NCBI GenBank assembly: GCA_003609755.1
Contig: AP017991.1
Location: 2,807,501-2,871,500, forward strand
Reading direction: 5' to 3'
DNA length: 64,000 nucleotides
DNA from: Planktothrix agardhii NIES-204
GTDB taxonomy: Bacteria > Cyanobacteriota > Cyanobacteriia > Cyanobacteriales > Microcoleaceae
A program made the position numbers and the translations under genes. Under the pieces are notes generated by a model. That model was not told the origin of the DNA and did no database searches. It saw only the letters and a list, made by a program, of their open reading frames with translations. Shown here in pieces: positions 28,101 to 35,969 of this stretch (within the stretch, counting starts at the first letter, position 1; each line of letters opens with the position of its first letter).

Positions 28101-31004
28101 CCGCAACAAACGACGAGTACGATTACCATTAATCAACCCAACCAGCCACCGATTGCGGTAAATGATAGTGTGGTGGGGACGCAAAATGTACTCTTGACGA
28201 TCGCATCTTCAACCCTATTAGCCAATGATACCGATCCCGATAATGATCCGTTAACTATTACTCAAGTAAGTGATCCCGTGCAAGGTACGGTGACTTTAAA
28301 TAATAGTAATGTTCTATTTACTCCCGCCCCTAACCATACTGGGCCAGCTAGTTTCCTCTATACTATTAGTGATGGAAATGGCGGCACCAGTAGCGCGACG
28401 GTCAATATTACTGTTAATCCCAATCAACCCCCAACCCTAGACTTAAATGGTAGTCAAGCGGGAAATAATACTCAAGTAACCTTTTCCCAGGGACAGCCGG
28501 CCATTGCGATCGCCAATGCCACTAATATTGTGATTACCGATCCTGATAATCCCAACGCTGAGTCAGCTACCATCACCTTAACTAACCCCCTGAATGGCAG
28601 TGCGGAAAGTTTATCGGTTAATGGTGTGTTACCTGTGGGGATTACAGCCAGTAGTTACAACAGCACTACAGGCGTTTTAACCCTAACCGGGAATGCTGCG
28701 ATTAGTGCTTATCAAACGGCGATCGGACAAATTATCTATAACAATACGGCCAATCCTCCGAATACCACTACCCGGACAGTAGAGGTGAAGGTGAATGATG
28801 GAACTAACAATAGTAATACCGCAGCTAGTACCATTACCGTAATTGCTCTAAATCAACCTCCGGTGGCGGTTCCCGACGGCCCAATTTTTGCCAACAATAG
28901 CATCCAATTCGCTATTTCTCCTTTAGATAATGATACTGACCCCGATGGAGATATTCTCACCTTGACCTCGGTGGATAATCCCGCCACAGCCCAGGGGTTA
29001 GTCACTCAAGCGGGTTCCTTAGTTCAGTACACCCGTTTAGGAAATGCGACCGGGCCAGATAGTTTCAACTACAGTATTAGTGATGGGAAGGGAGGTACCA
29101 GTAATTCCACCATTACGATTAACCTTTTACCCGTTGCTGATAATAACCCCAATTCAATCGCCGGAGGCAGTTTTGGCGATAACCTCAATGGTCTAGGAGG
29201 AGATGATACCCTCAGCGGTCTGGACGGGAAAGATTCCCTCCGAGGAGATGGGGGGAATGATTTACTCCTGGGAGGAAGTGGAACGGATTTGTTACAGGGT
29301 GGTATTGGAGACGATACCCTGAACGCAGGTTTAGCCACCGATAGTATGACGGGAAATGCCGGAAATGACCAATTCCGCTATGATAGCGCGAATGACGGCG
29401 GAGGATCTGGGTTTAATGCTGGTTCTAATACTGAGGTTAAATCCCGAATTGGCAGTAATTTATATGATACAATTACCGACTTTGAAGGGTTAGGGGCTCC
29501 GGTTGGAGATCGAATTAGTTTTGCTACAACGGTAATTGCCTCTTTTGCGAGTATTGGAACAGCCGTACAAACTAATATTACAGGGGATGTGATTCCCGGT
29601 ACAAATCCAGGTCTATTTGCCTTTAATGATGGTAGTAGCACTTACCTAATTTATGATGGAAATGGCGATAATACCACGGGAAATGATTCTCGAATTTTAG
29701 CTAAATTAGATAATGTGAATGGGGTGACAACCCTTGATGTGAATGATTTTGCTGGCATAAATCGTCCTCCGATTGTTCAAGGGAATACAACGGTTAATAT
29801 TAATGAAGATGTAATCACTAATTTAGGGATTGTGGCCCCGATTGATCCCGATAATGATCCGTTAATTATTACTGTTAATAATATTCCTGATAGTAATAAG
29901 GGAATTGTCAGAATTACGGGTCAAACTAACTCGATTATTATTGGTCAAACCTTAACCAGTGCTGAAATTACTCAGTTAGAATTTGTTCCCAAACCCAATA
30001 TTAGCGGGGCGGCGGGGGTATTTCTCTATAGTGTCAGTGATGGTCAAAATCCGGCGGTGAGTCAAACCCTAACTATTAGTATCACGGAGATTAATGATCC
30101 TCCGATTGCGGTTAATGATGGCCCAATTTTCACGAACAATAGTATCCAATTCGCTATTTCTCCCCTGGATAATGATAGTGACCCCGATGGAGGGGTTCTC
30201 ACCTTGACCTCGGTGGATAATCCAGCCAAAGCCCAGGGTTTGGTCACTCAAGCGGGTTCCTTAGTTCAGTACACCCGTTTGGGAAATACGACGGGGTTAG
30301 ATACCTTCAACTATATTATTAGTGATGGTCAAGGGGGAACGGCTACGGCTAATATTACAATTGACCTCTTACCCGTTGCTGATAATAACCCCAACTCCTT
30401 CACCGGAGGTGTTTTTAGCGATAACCTCAATGGTCTGGGTGGCAATGATACCCTAAGCGGTTTGGATGGCAATGATACCCTGCGAGGAGATGCTGGGAAT
30501 GATAGTTTATCGGGAGGAACTGGAAACGATACACTTCAGGGTGGAATTGGCAACGATACAATTCAGGGCGGTTTAGGACGGGATAGTTTAATTGGGAGTG
30601 TTGGAGAAAAAGACCTGTTTATTTATACGGACTCCCTGGATGGGGGCGGTATCGGGTTTAATGCGGTGGGGACGGGAATTAATGCTCAAATTGGTAGTAG
30701 TTTATATGATTCTATTAACAATTTTGAGGGTTTAGGTCAGGTTGGGGGCGATCAAATTGGTTTATCCACCAGTTTAATTGCGGGTATTGGTAATATTCTG
30801 CTAACGGTACAAACCAATCTTTCAACGAATGTTCTATCGGGAAATAGCCCAGGTCTATTTGCCTTTGATAGTGGTAAGGATACCTACTTAATTTATGATG
30901 GTAATGGCAATAATTTAACCGGGAATGATTCTCGGATTCTGGCTAAATTGGAGGGCGTTACGGGAGTAACAACCTTAAATCCTGATGATATTATCCTGTT
31001 CTAA
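25137..31004 (+). CDS. Large RTX (hemolysin-type Ca-binding repeat) protein 2
   Basis: 1955 residues, paralogue of RTX protein 1. The N-terminal 125 residues hold two copies of the shared module (SVLIFSSGIQGRF...LPGATGGVVFVP and VYLAETETGQF...GSLIFTP). Then come a Pro/Thr linker, an RTX block (about 185-440), a TTSPTPTP linker of 24-bp DNA repeats, at least six Ig/cadherin-like domains with NDTDPDGD-type Ca sites, and two shorter RTX blocks each followed by a similar C-terminal domain (LFAFNDGSSTYLIYDGNGDN and a near copy). Probably a secreted surface or sheath adhesin; a lytic role has no support. Confidence 0.85.
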   Translation: MTSSIINTIPANLSLRISPSNSLYNTGNSVLIFSSGIQGRFETFPANVQSFVPLSNGIGTTLPGATGGVVFVPDTPVVQAISIETNTPVYLAETETGQFQTLNGQTTGTVKTGPAGSLIFTPDGFSPVTPAPTATPSPIATPSPTTTPNPTATPSPTSTPIPTPTTSPTPTPSPKLEPIRIQGAGTGTEADDTIIGSSQNDTISGLAGNDSIFGLGGNDLLQGDAGQDQINGNEGNDAIIGGSEDDCLRGGQGDDLIFGDAGNDLAFGDRDNDTLNGGAGADSLYGGQGNDSIGGGGEDDLLYGDKGNDTVSGDIGNDSVTGGDGDDILYGNSGQDFLSGDAGNDQLFGGGDDDSLVGGLGADVLYGDLGNDTLSGGDDNDQLFGNAGDDVLNGDNGADNLYGGAGEDILNGGNGRDFLSGDAGNDLLAGEAGLDTLTGGAGDDIFVLGYVITQAPNGGSFITGTTGGTSVELADIVTDFTTNDKIGLSGGLTFQDLQISQGQASNSSNTIIKDKNTGEFLAVLQGVNASILSESNFVIDPIIPLPPTTPPTPTTSPTPTPTTSPTPTPTTSPTPTPTTSPTPTPTTSPTPTPTTSPTPTPTTPTPSPTTPPTTSPTTPPPPTPSQPTPPPVEPPTPAILAMENDTVSGLQNTLLEIPNSTITANDTGVGLLTITGITEPANGTASLNRSARSITYIPDQNFSGFDSFEYKIRDDNGATGTATVTVNVVSVNVPPILDLSSSQPGNNYSTVFVEGTTPIAITGSVSIIDTDDTDLTSATITLTNIPDGEIEGLSILGSLPSGITAGNYDPATGIILLTGTAPIASYETALSQLVYSNSSQNPNTQNRVINVVVTDRQDSSNIPISTITVDAVNDPPVNTVPGSQNANGSQPILFSQAAGNQISISDPDAGVNPVQVTLTASTGILTLGTTPDNVAISGDGTTTITLVGQVDNINTAINGLTFIQPSPFTTSATLQVVTTDLGNTGSGGPQQTTSTITINQPNQPPIAVNDSVVGTQNVLLTIASSTLLANDTDPDNDPLTITQVSDPVQGTVTLNNSNVLFTPAPNHTGPASFLYTISDGNGGTSSATVNITVNPNQPPTLDLNGSQAGNNTQVTFSQGQPAIAIANATNIVITDPDNPNAESATITLTNPLNGSAESLSVNGVLPVGITASSYNSTTGVLTLTGNAAISAYQTAIGQIIYNNTANPPNTTTRTVEVKVNDGTNNSNTAASTITVIALNQPPVAVPDGPIFANNSIQFAISPLDNDTDPDGDILTLTSVDNPATAQGLVTQAGSLVQYTRLGNATGPDSFNYSISDGKGGTSNSTITINLLPVADNNPNSIAGGSFGDNLNGLGGDDTLSGLDGKDSLRGDGGNDLLLGGSGTDLLQGGIGDDTLNAGLATDSMTGNAGNDQFRYDSANDGGGSGFNAGSNTEVKSRIGSNLYDTITDFEGLGAPVGDRISFATTVIASFASIGTAVQTNITGDVIPGTNPGLFAFNDGSSTYLIYDGNGDNTTGNDSRILAKLDNVNGVTTLDVNDFAGINRPPIVQGNTTVNINEDVITNLGIVAPIDPDNDPLIITVNNIPDSNKGIVRITGQTNSIIIGQTLTSAEITQLEFVPKPNISGAAGVFLYSVSDGQNPAVSQTLTISITEINDPPIAVNDGPIFTNNSIQFAISPLDNDSDPDGGVLTLTSVDNPAKAQGLVTQAGSLVQYTRLGNTTGLDTFNYIISDGQGGTATANITIDLLPVADNNPNSFTGGVFSDNLNGLGGNDTLSGLDGNDTLRGDAGNDSLSGGTGNDTLQGGIGNDTIQGGLGRDSLIGSVGEKDLFIYTDSLDGGGIGFNAVGTGINAQIGSSLYDSINNFEGLGQVGGDQIGLSTSLIAGIGNILLTVQTNLSTNVLSGNSPGLFAFDSGKDTYLIYDGNGNNLTGNDSRILAKLEGVTGVTTLNPDDIILF

Positions 31005-31016
31005 ATATCCTATCGG

Positions 31017-31053
31017 GTAGAGACGCGCTGTGGCTCGTCTCTACGGTTTTTTT
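31017..31053 (+). terminator. Rho-independent terminator after RTX protein 2
   Basis: A perfect 9-bp stem (GTAGAGACG at 31017-31025, CGTCTCTAC at 31036-31044), a 10-nt loop and a GGTTTTTTT tail begin 12 bp after the stop codon. Confidence 0.85.
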
Positions 31054-31143
31054 ATAGCAACCGCCAAGGCAGTTAGGACACCAGACGGATATTGGAACCC
31101 AGACGGTGAAGTATTTTCCCCCTGTTCCCTGTTCCCTGCTATA
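31053..31143. repeat. Small MITE-like element with TATAGCA/TGCTATA ends
   Basis: About 91 bp bounded by TATAGCA (31053-31059) and TGCTATA (31137-31143). It contains AGACGGTGAAGT and a CTGTTCCCTGTTCCC run. A related element with the same ends and internal words lies at 40476-40575. It ends one base before the stop codon of the leftward gene at 31145. Confidence 0.55.
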
Positions 31144-31144
31144 A

Positions 31145-31753
31145 CTACTGATTGGGTGTATTCAGTTGCAAATCAATAGAATTTTCCGGCTCTAATTTCA
31201 CAACATTTTCAGGAGGATTTAAACAGGTTTTTAAGAGTTGATCAACTCCTAAATTTGTACTAGCTTGGTTCATCCCAACAACGCAATTGGAAAAGGTTTC
31301 CGGTAATACACTCCGACGGCAACTATCCAGAACATTTAACGGATCAGATGCACTGGTATTTCTGTTAATATTAACCACACAATTTGCTAATTCATCGGGA
31401 CGTCGAACCTGTAGACAACCGGATAATATTTGTTCTACGGGTAGAGCCGCCACATTTCTCTGCATTTGGGTGACACAATATCCCATATTCCGGGGCCGTG
31501 ATGCCATTCCACAGCCTTGAGTTGCTAACTCCACCGATAACCCGGCCGTAACTAACTGTTGGGTGCAGTTTCTATAGTCCTGTCGGCGAATTAATACAAA
31601 GGAAGGAAACGCCTCAGCCGGGGTAACGGAAACAAACAACGGAAACAAACTCACCGTCGCCACTACGGATAACCAACGGTGGTGTCCTGGGAGGTGGGTC
31701 AGAAGTGCTTGTTTTAATCCAGAAAACATCACAATAGAAGGATTCATAGCCAT
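31145..31753 (-). CDS. Exported protein with four paired-cysteine repeats
   Basis: 202 residues. The N-terminus has a basic stretch and a hydrophobic segment (about 28-48, ending TPAEA), a likely signal peptide. The mature part contains four units with two cysteines each: C63/C81, C93/C113, C125/C145 and C157/C177. Spacing inside a unit is 18-20 residues and the period is 30-32 residues. Each unit starts [N/Y]C followed by a helix-like stretch ending xxC. It may fold as disulfide-pinned helical hairpins. I recognise no named family; function unknown. Confidence 0.7.
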   Translation of the reverse strand: MAMNPSIVMFSGLKQALLTHLPGHHRWLSVVATVSLFPLFVSVTPAEAFPSFVLIRRQDYRNCTQQLVTAGLSVELATQGCGMASRPRNMGYCVTQMQRNVAALPVEQILSGCLQVRRPDELANCVVNINRNTSASDPLNVLDSCRRSVLPETFSNCVVGMNQASTNLGVDQLLKTCLNPPENVVKLEPENSIDLQLNTPNQ

Positions 31754-31787
31754 TTCAAGTTTTGCACAATGATATCATGGGTTAGCA

Positions 31788-31808
31788 GTTGACCGTTGAC
31801 CGTTGATC
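31788..31808. repeat. Tandem heptamer GTTGACC
   Basis: Three heptamers in a row (GTTGACC, GTTGACC, GTTGATC), of the short-tandem-repeat class common in filamentous cyanobacteria. They lie between the cysteine-repeat gene start and the NACHT pseudogene. Confidence 0.55.
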
Positions 31809-31905
31809 ATCTTTAACACTCCCTGGCGTGAATGCAGCGTGATTCTTTTTCTCGTTCTATAGATCGTCTATCCTAGAAATCAAACAATGTCAGCATGAAG
31901 GGTAT

Positions 31906-33049
31906 ATGGGTGTTACGCGATCGCTCCTTAAATTAACTATTGGTACTGGGTGCATGGTCGGTGGCTTGGCATTTCCGCCACTCCTGGCAGCCGATGGGAT
32001 CGTTTGGGGGACAATCTTGGCGACTGCTTTAGCCAGTGTTGCCGCTGGGAACACTGCTAATGCTATTGATGCCTTAATTGATCGGAAAGATGGCGATCGC
32101 ATATCATTGCAGAATCAAGATTTAACTAAAGCAGTAGGAAAAGCGATCGCAGCCGTCATCACCCTAGCAGCCCTTCAAAACCAAGGCAAAACCCACGACA
32201 ACCTAGAAAAAATTGCCAGCCAAGCCACAAAATTTCTGATTTTGGGAAAACCGGGAGGCGGGAAAACCACGACATTATTAGAGTTAGCGGAAGCCTTGAT
32301 TGAGCGGGCAGAAGGTGATAGCGATGCCCCAATTCCGGTGATTTTGGAGCTTTCGACTTGGCAGGAGGTGACAAAACGGAAGTTTTTGCCCTTTGGAGAG
32401 CGGGAAAAATATGACCCTTCGATACATTGTCTTGATATCAAATTATTTTGGCAGTCAGTATCTTACAGAGAATATTCAATTTGTTGAGTTCAATTCAGGC
32501 AAAAAAATCATTAGAAAAGGTCAAATTTCTTTGTGTATTATTATCCCTTTTGCTCTACTTTGGTGGCTTGCGGTTGGAAATAGTGCTGGGTTTAAATTTT
32601 CCTTTTTCTGCCTGATTGCTGTTTCTTTGTCTTGCGAACTAATGATCGGTATTTTTAGAGATGACGAGAAATCATTAAAGAGAACAAAAAACAAAGTTAA
32701 CTCCTTACGAGCCTTTCACGAATCAATCATAAATTCTATATTTCTCTTCTTTTTTGGATTTCTTTCAATATTTTCTGGTTATCTCCTTGGATTTTTTCCA
32801 CTCCACACTGTAGTCGTTAATGGAACTACAGTTGGAATGATATTTAGTTTATTTGCTGTCATACCTTGTATACAATATATTGTATTGCGCTTAATGCTTC
32901 AACTCAGCGGTCAAATGCCTTGGAACATCACCCGCTTTCTCGATTACTGCACAGAACGCCTGATCTTACAACGAGTCGGCAACCGCTACCGCTTCATCCA
33001 TCGCCTCGTACAAGAACACTTCGCCAACCTAGAAATCCAGAAAGAGTAA
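31906..33049 (+). pseudogene. NACHT-type NTPase gene with a central deletion and frame change
   Basis: The first frame (31906-32487) has a hydrophobic N-terminus, then FLILGKPGGGKTTTLLELAEALIERAEG (Walker A) and IPVILELSTWQE, the start of a NACHT domain, and stops after YDPSIH plus an unrelated tail. A second frame carries on to 33049 with membrane segments and ends RFLDYCTERLILQRVGNRYRFIHRLVQEHFANL, the normal C-terminus of such cyanobacterial NTPases. The Walker B, sensor and winged-helix parts between are missing. This is a decayed signalling or defence-type STAND NTPase; the downstream frame might still make a membrane fragment. Confidence 0.7.
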
Positions 33050-33070
33050 AACTTTGGGAGTAAAAATCAA

Positions 33071-33304
33071 TTGAACTTTGAAATTTTAGGAGAAATTTAT
33101 GACATTGAAATTATTGCCATTAATCGCTCAATTCGAGAACTCGACCGATTGCAAAAAAACTATGGCTCTGGACGCTGGCGCAAGCTAAAAGGTATCGCCA
33201 CTATTCAACTCGAAGATGGGACAGTGTGTACAGCAGAAATTCACTGGTATGAAGCCCAGGGAATCGGTCAAAAAGAATTCAAGATCAAATATATTTTGGA
33301 GTAA
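33071..33304 (+). CDS. Conserved cyanobacterial hypothetical protein, 77 residues
   Basis: Starts at a TTG (33071) with GGGAGT about 10 bp upstream; no in-frame ATG is near. The sequence (NFEILGEIYDIEIIAINRSIRELDRLQKNYG, GRWRKLKGIATIQLEDG, AEIHWYEAQGIGQKEFKIK) resembles small proteins found in many filamentous cyanobacteria, often beside toxin-antitoxin or CRISPR regions. It is basic and has no membrane segment. It sits 5 bp before the next small gene, so the two form a pair. Confidence 0.6.
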   Translation: MNFEILGEIYDIEIIAINRSIRELDRLQKNYGSGRWRKLKGIATIQLEDGTVCTAEIHWYEAQGIGQKEFKIKYILE

Positions 33305-33309
33305 AGATT

Positions 33310-33522
33310 ATGCAATTTGTCGTTTGCATCAATAACACAGATTATTCAGCTTCCTTAGAAATTCGCAAAATTTATCAAGTTTTACCCGACCCTAAAGCCA
33401 ACAATTATCAAATGATTCGCGTCATAGATGAATCTGGAGAAGACTACTTATATCCCAGTCGTTATTTTATGGCCATAGAGTTATCAGAACCCCTCCAACA
33501 AGCTCTTGCTACCTGCCTTTAA
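33310..33522 (+). CDS. Conserved cyanobacterial hypothetical protein, 70 residues
   Basis: MQFVVCINNTDYSASLEIRKIYQVLPD...MIRVIDESGEDYLYPSRYFMAIEL belongs to a small family widespread in cyanobacteria, recognised by the RVIDESGEDYLYP block. It is a beta-rich, SH3-like size; function unknown. It begins 5 bp after the preceding small gene and is likely co-transcribed with it. GTAAAGATT before the ATG is only a weak ribosome binding site. Confidence 0.65.
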   Translation: MQFVVCINNTDYSASLEIRKIYQVLPDPKANNYQMIRVIDESGEDYLYPSRYFMAIELSEPLQQALATCL

Positions 33523-33530
33523 AATCAACC

Positions 33531-33600
33531 CAGAAACCGGGTTTCTGCATTAGTTTCTGCATCCTAACCCAGACTTAATCAAGAAACCCGGTTTCGGCAT
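33531..33600. repeat. AGAAACCGGGTTTCT-type palindromes
   Basis: A perfect CAGAAACC-G-GGTTTCTG palindrome (33531-33547) and a half copy AAGAAACCCGGTTTC (about 33580-33595). They belong to the same family as the longer hairpins at 53226-53258 and 59228-59260. Confidence 0.6.
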
Positions 33601-33705
33601 TGGGTTGTGGTGTTACCCGAAATCCGCGATATGCTTCTCTAAAAAATGCTATTATAGGATTAATCTAAATCATTAAAAAACTGGTTTGAGAGCATTTTAA
33701 TTATT

Positions 33706-33894
33706 ATGATTCAAGAAATTAATGCCATATTTGATGGTAAATATCTGCAACTGGAATCTCCCTTAAATCTGGATATAGGTACAAGGGTGAGAATTATTAT
33801 TGAAACGATATTACCTCAAGAACAACGCCCAAAAACATTTCTTGAAACCGCTCAATCTTTACAGCTACAAGGCAATCCAGATTCGTCTCTTTAA
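33706..33894 (+). CDS. DUF104/AF2212-like antitoxin-type protein
   Basis: 62 residues: MIQEINAIFDGKYLQLESPLNLDIGTRVRIIIE is the beta-rich DUF104 fold (AF2212-like) seen in antitoxins. The rest is a flexible, partner-binding tail. No PIN toxin follows; the next frame is a coiled-coil protein cut into the rpsD leader. It is likely an orphan antitoxin left from a toxin-antitoxin module. Confidence 0.6.
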   Translation: MIQEINAIFDGKYLQLESPLNLDIGTRVRIIIETILPQEQRPKTFLETAQSLQLQGNPDSSL

Positions 33895-33924
33895 AATTGA
33901 ATGGTCAAATTAGGAGAAATTAAA

Positions 33925-34137
33925 ATGGCAACCAACACCTCTTTAGAAGAACGAATAGCAGCAGTAGAAGCAGCAATTACGGAATTGCAGAAACAAGTGG
34001 CAAATCCTCAATCGACTTCAGCAAGCCGGATTCGGGCCATTACTCAAAAACCAGATCAATCAGGGGGAATACATAGTATAATAAAAGGTTGGTGCAAAAA
34101 ATTTTATGCGGAGAAAAAGTTAGATGGCTCGATATAG
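33925..34137 (+). CDS. Small coiled-coil protein, probably truncated
   Basis: 70 residues from the ATG at 33925 ([25 protein letters not shown]), which has AGGAGA about 9 bp upstream; an ATG at 33901 would add 8 residues. Related cyanobacterial proteins keep this coiled-coil start and continue into a C-terminal helix. Here the frame after [14 protein letters not shown] turns into the rpsD leader and stops inside rpsD. It is likely a truncated remnant of the antitoxin-like module upstream. Confidence 0.45.
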   Translation: MATNTSLEERIAAVEAAITELQKQVANPQSTSASRIRAITQKPDQSGGIHSIIKGWCKKFYAEKKLDGSI

Positions 34138-34732
34138 AGGCCCCCGTCTGAGAATCGTTCGTCGTTTGGGCGATTTACCTGGATTAACTCGGAAATCCCC
34201 CAGAAAGGCCTATCCCCCTGGACAACACGGCCAAGCCCGTCGTAAACGTTCAGAATACGCGGTTCGGTTAGAAGAAAAACAAAAACTGCGCTATAACTAC
34301 GGGGTTTCCGAGCGTCAGTTATTGCGTTATGTCCGTAAAGCTCGCCGCGCCGCCGGTTCCACGGGTCAAGTGTTGCTGCAAACCTTGGAAATGCGTTTGG
34401 ATAATACCATTTTCCGTTTAGGAATGGCCCCCACAATTCCAGCGGCTCGTCAGTTAGTCAGCCATGGTCATGTTACCGTTAATGGTAGTCGTGTCAATAT
34501 TCCTAGCTATCAATGCAGACCTGGGGAATTAATTGGTGTTAGAAATACCGAAAAATCCCGTGAACTGGTGAAAGCCAATTTACAATATCCCGGTTTAGCC
34601 AATATTCCTGGCCATCTGGAGTTGGACAAAGAACAATTAACTGCAAAGGTAAATAGCGTCATTGAACGGGAATGGGTGGCTTTACAAATTAATGAACTGT
34701 TAGTGGTTGAATTTTATTCTCGTCAAGCCTAA
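34124..34732 (+). CDS. rpsD: 30S ribosomal protein S4
   Basis: 202 residues, normal for cyanobacterial S4. It starts [33 protein letters not shown]. The S4 RNA-binding domain ([42 protein letters not shown]) occupies about 90-150. It is a primary 16S rRNA binder in 30S assembly. CGGAGA lies about 12 bp before the ATG. The preceding small frame overlaps its first codons in another frame. Confidence 0.97.
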   Translation: MARYRGPRLRIVRRLGDLPGLTRKSPRKAYPPGQHGQARRKRSEYAVRLEEKQKLRYNYGVSERQLLRYVRKARRAAGSTGQVLLQTLEMRLDNTIFRLGMAPTIPAARQLVSHGHVTVNGSRVNIPSYQCRPGELIGVRNTEKSRELVKANLQYPGLANIPGHLELDKEQLTAKVNSVIEREWVALQINELLVVEFYSRQA

Positions 34733-34756
34733 GAGTTCCTCACCGTTCTATTTTAT

Positions 34757-34791
34757 GTGGGGCGTTATCGACTAAAAATAACGTACCCCAC
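34757..34791. terminator. Two-way hairpin between rpsD and moaA
   Basis: GTGGGGCGTTAT (34757-34768) pairs with ATAACGTACCCCAC (34778-34791), leaving a 2-base bulge. It lies between the convergent rpsD and moaA. It lacks a clear long U-tract. Confidence 0.6.
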
Positions 34792-34810
34792 CTGCTTATT
34801 ATTCAGGTTG

Positions 34811-35797
34811 CTATCCTCCAATTTGGGACATGGTACGGGCATAATTTCCCGTTGTACCAGAGTCCCGTTGTTTAAAATTAATATCGGGTTTAATTCCTAA
34901 TAGGTTACTTACCTTTTCTCTTAACTCCTCAAACGTCGCACCCTGACGCAGAGGAGTTTTTAAGTCGATTTGTCCGGTTTCATTTAATAAACAAGGTCGT
35001 AACCAACCATCGGCGGAGAATCTCATGCGGTTACAGCGATCGCAAAAACATTCAGACATCTGACTAATAAATCCTAATGTTCCTTTCGCTCCAGGAATTT
35101 GAAATACATCCGCAGGGCCGTTTCCCTTCACCTGTGAGGCTTCTAAACCCCATTTTTCGCGAATTTGTTGGCGTAATTGTTCTGAAGAAATCCAACCGCG
35201 ATCGACAAATAAATCATTATTTCCAATGGGCATAAATTCAATAAATCTAACGTGCCATTGTCGTTCTATGGTTAATTTTGCTAAATCCAAAACTTCATGA
35301 TCATTCACCCCAGGAATGACCACTACGTTTAATTTTAAGGGGTTAAAACCGACTTGATAAGCGGCTTGTATTCCTGCCCAAACCTGTTGCCATCGGCTGC
35401 GTCCTCGGTTGCCGATAATTTGATCAAAAATATCAGCATCAAGGGAATCTAAACTAATATTAATCCGTCGCAGTCCAGCATTATATAAATCCTCTGCCAT
35501 TTCTGCTAATAAAAAACCATTTGTTGTCATTGCCACATCTTTGGTTTCAGGAAAAGCATTAATTTGTTTCACCAATTCCACCACCCCAAGACGCAATAAA
35601 GGTTCACCTCCAGTTAAGCGAAATCGAGTAAATCCAACCGGGATAAATACCTCTTGTAACAGGGTTAGGAGTTCATCCAAAGTTAATAAATTCTGTTGTA
35701 GGATGTAATTAATTTCCGTGCCTTCGGGCATACAATATTGACACCGAAAGTTGCAACGGTCAATTAAACTAATGCGAAGATAATCAACGAGGTTCAT
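34811..35797 (-). CDS. moaA: GTP 3',8-cyclase, molybdenum cofactor biosynthesis
   Basis: 328 residues. Radical-SAM motif C15-x3-C19-x2-C22 ([15 protein letters not shown]), SAM-binding [10 protein letters not shown], and the second 4Fe-4S site [19 protein letters not shown] near the C-terminus bind the substrate. It converts GTP to 3',8-cyclo-GTP, the first step to molybdopterin. The usual C-terminal GG is present (MSQIGG), which is essential for catalysis. No other moa or moe gene is adjacent. Confidence 0.95.
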   Translation of the reverse strand: MNLVDYLRISLIDRCNFRCQYCMPEGTEINYILQQNLLTLDELLTLLQEVFIPVGFTRFRLTGGEPLLRLGVVELVKQINAFPETKDVAMTTNGFLLAEMAEDLYNAGLRRINISLDSLDADIFDQIIGNRGRSRWQQVWAGIQAAYQVGFNPLKLNVVVIPGVNDHEVLDLAKLTIERQWHVRFIEFMPIGNNDLFVDRGWISSEQLRQQIREKWGLEASQVKGNGPADVFQIPGAKGTLGFISQMSECFCDRCNRMRFSADGWLRPCLLNETGQIDLKTPLRQGATFEELREKVSNLLGIKPDINFKQRDSGTTGNYARTMSQIGG

Positions 35798-35969
35798 GGA
35801 TTTTTAGGAGCATGACAGAATATTGTGCTTTCTGTATTATGTCGAATTTTTCTAAAACAGAACAAGGTCATCTGATCATAATAAATATAGATCGATCTGT
35901 GCCGAGGTTATAATGTTTTATTTTAGGGGTTTTGTCTCTAAAATTTATCCCCTCCCTAACTTACCCGAA

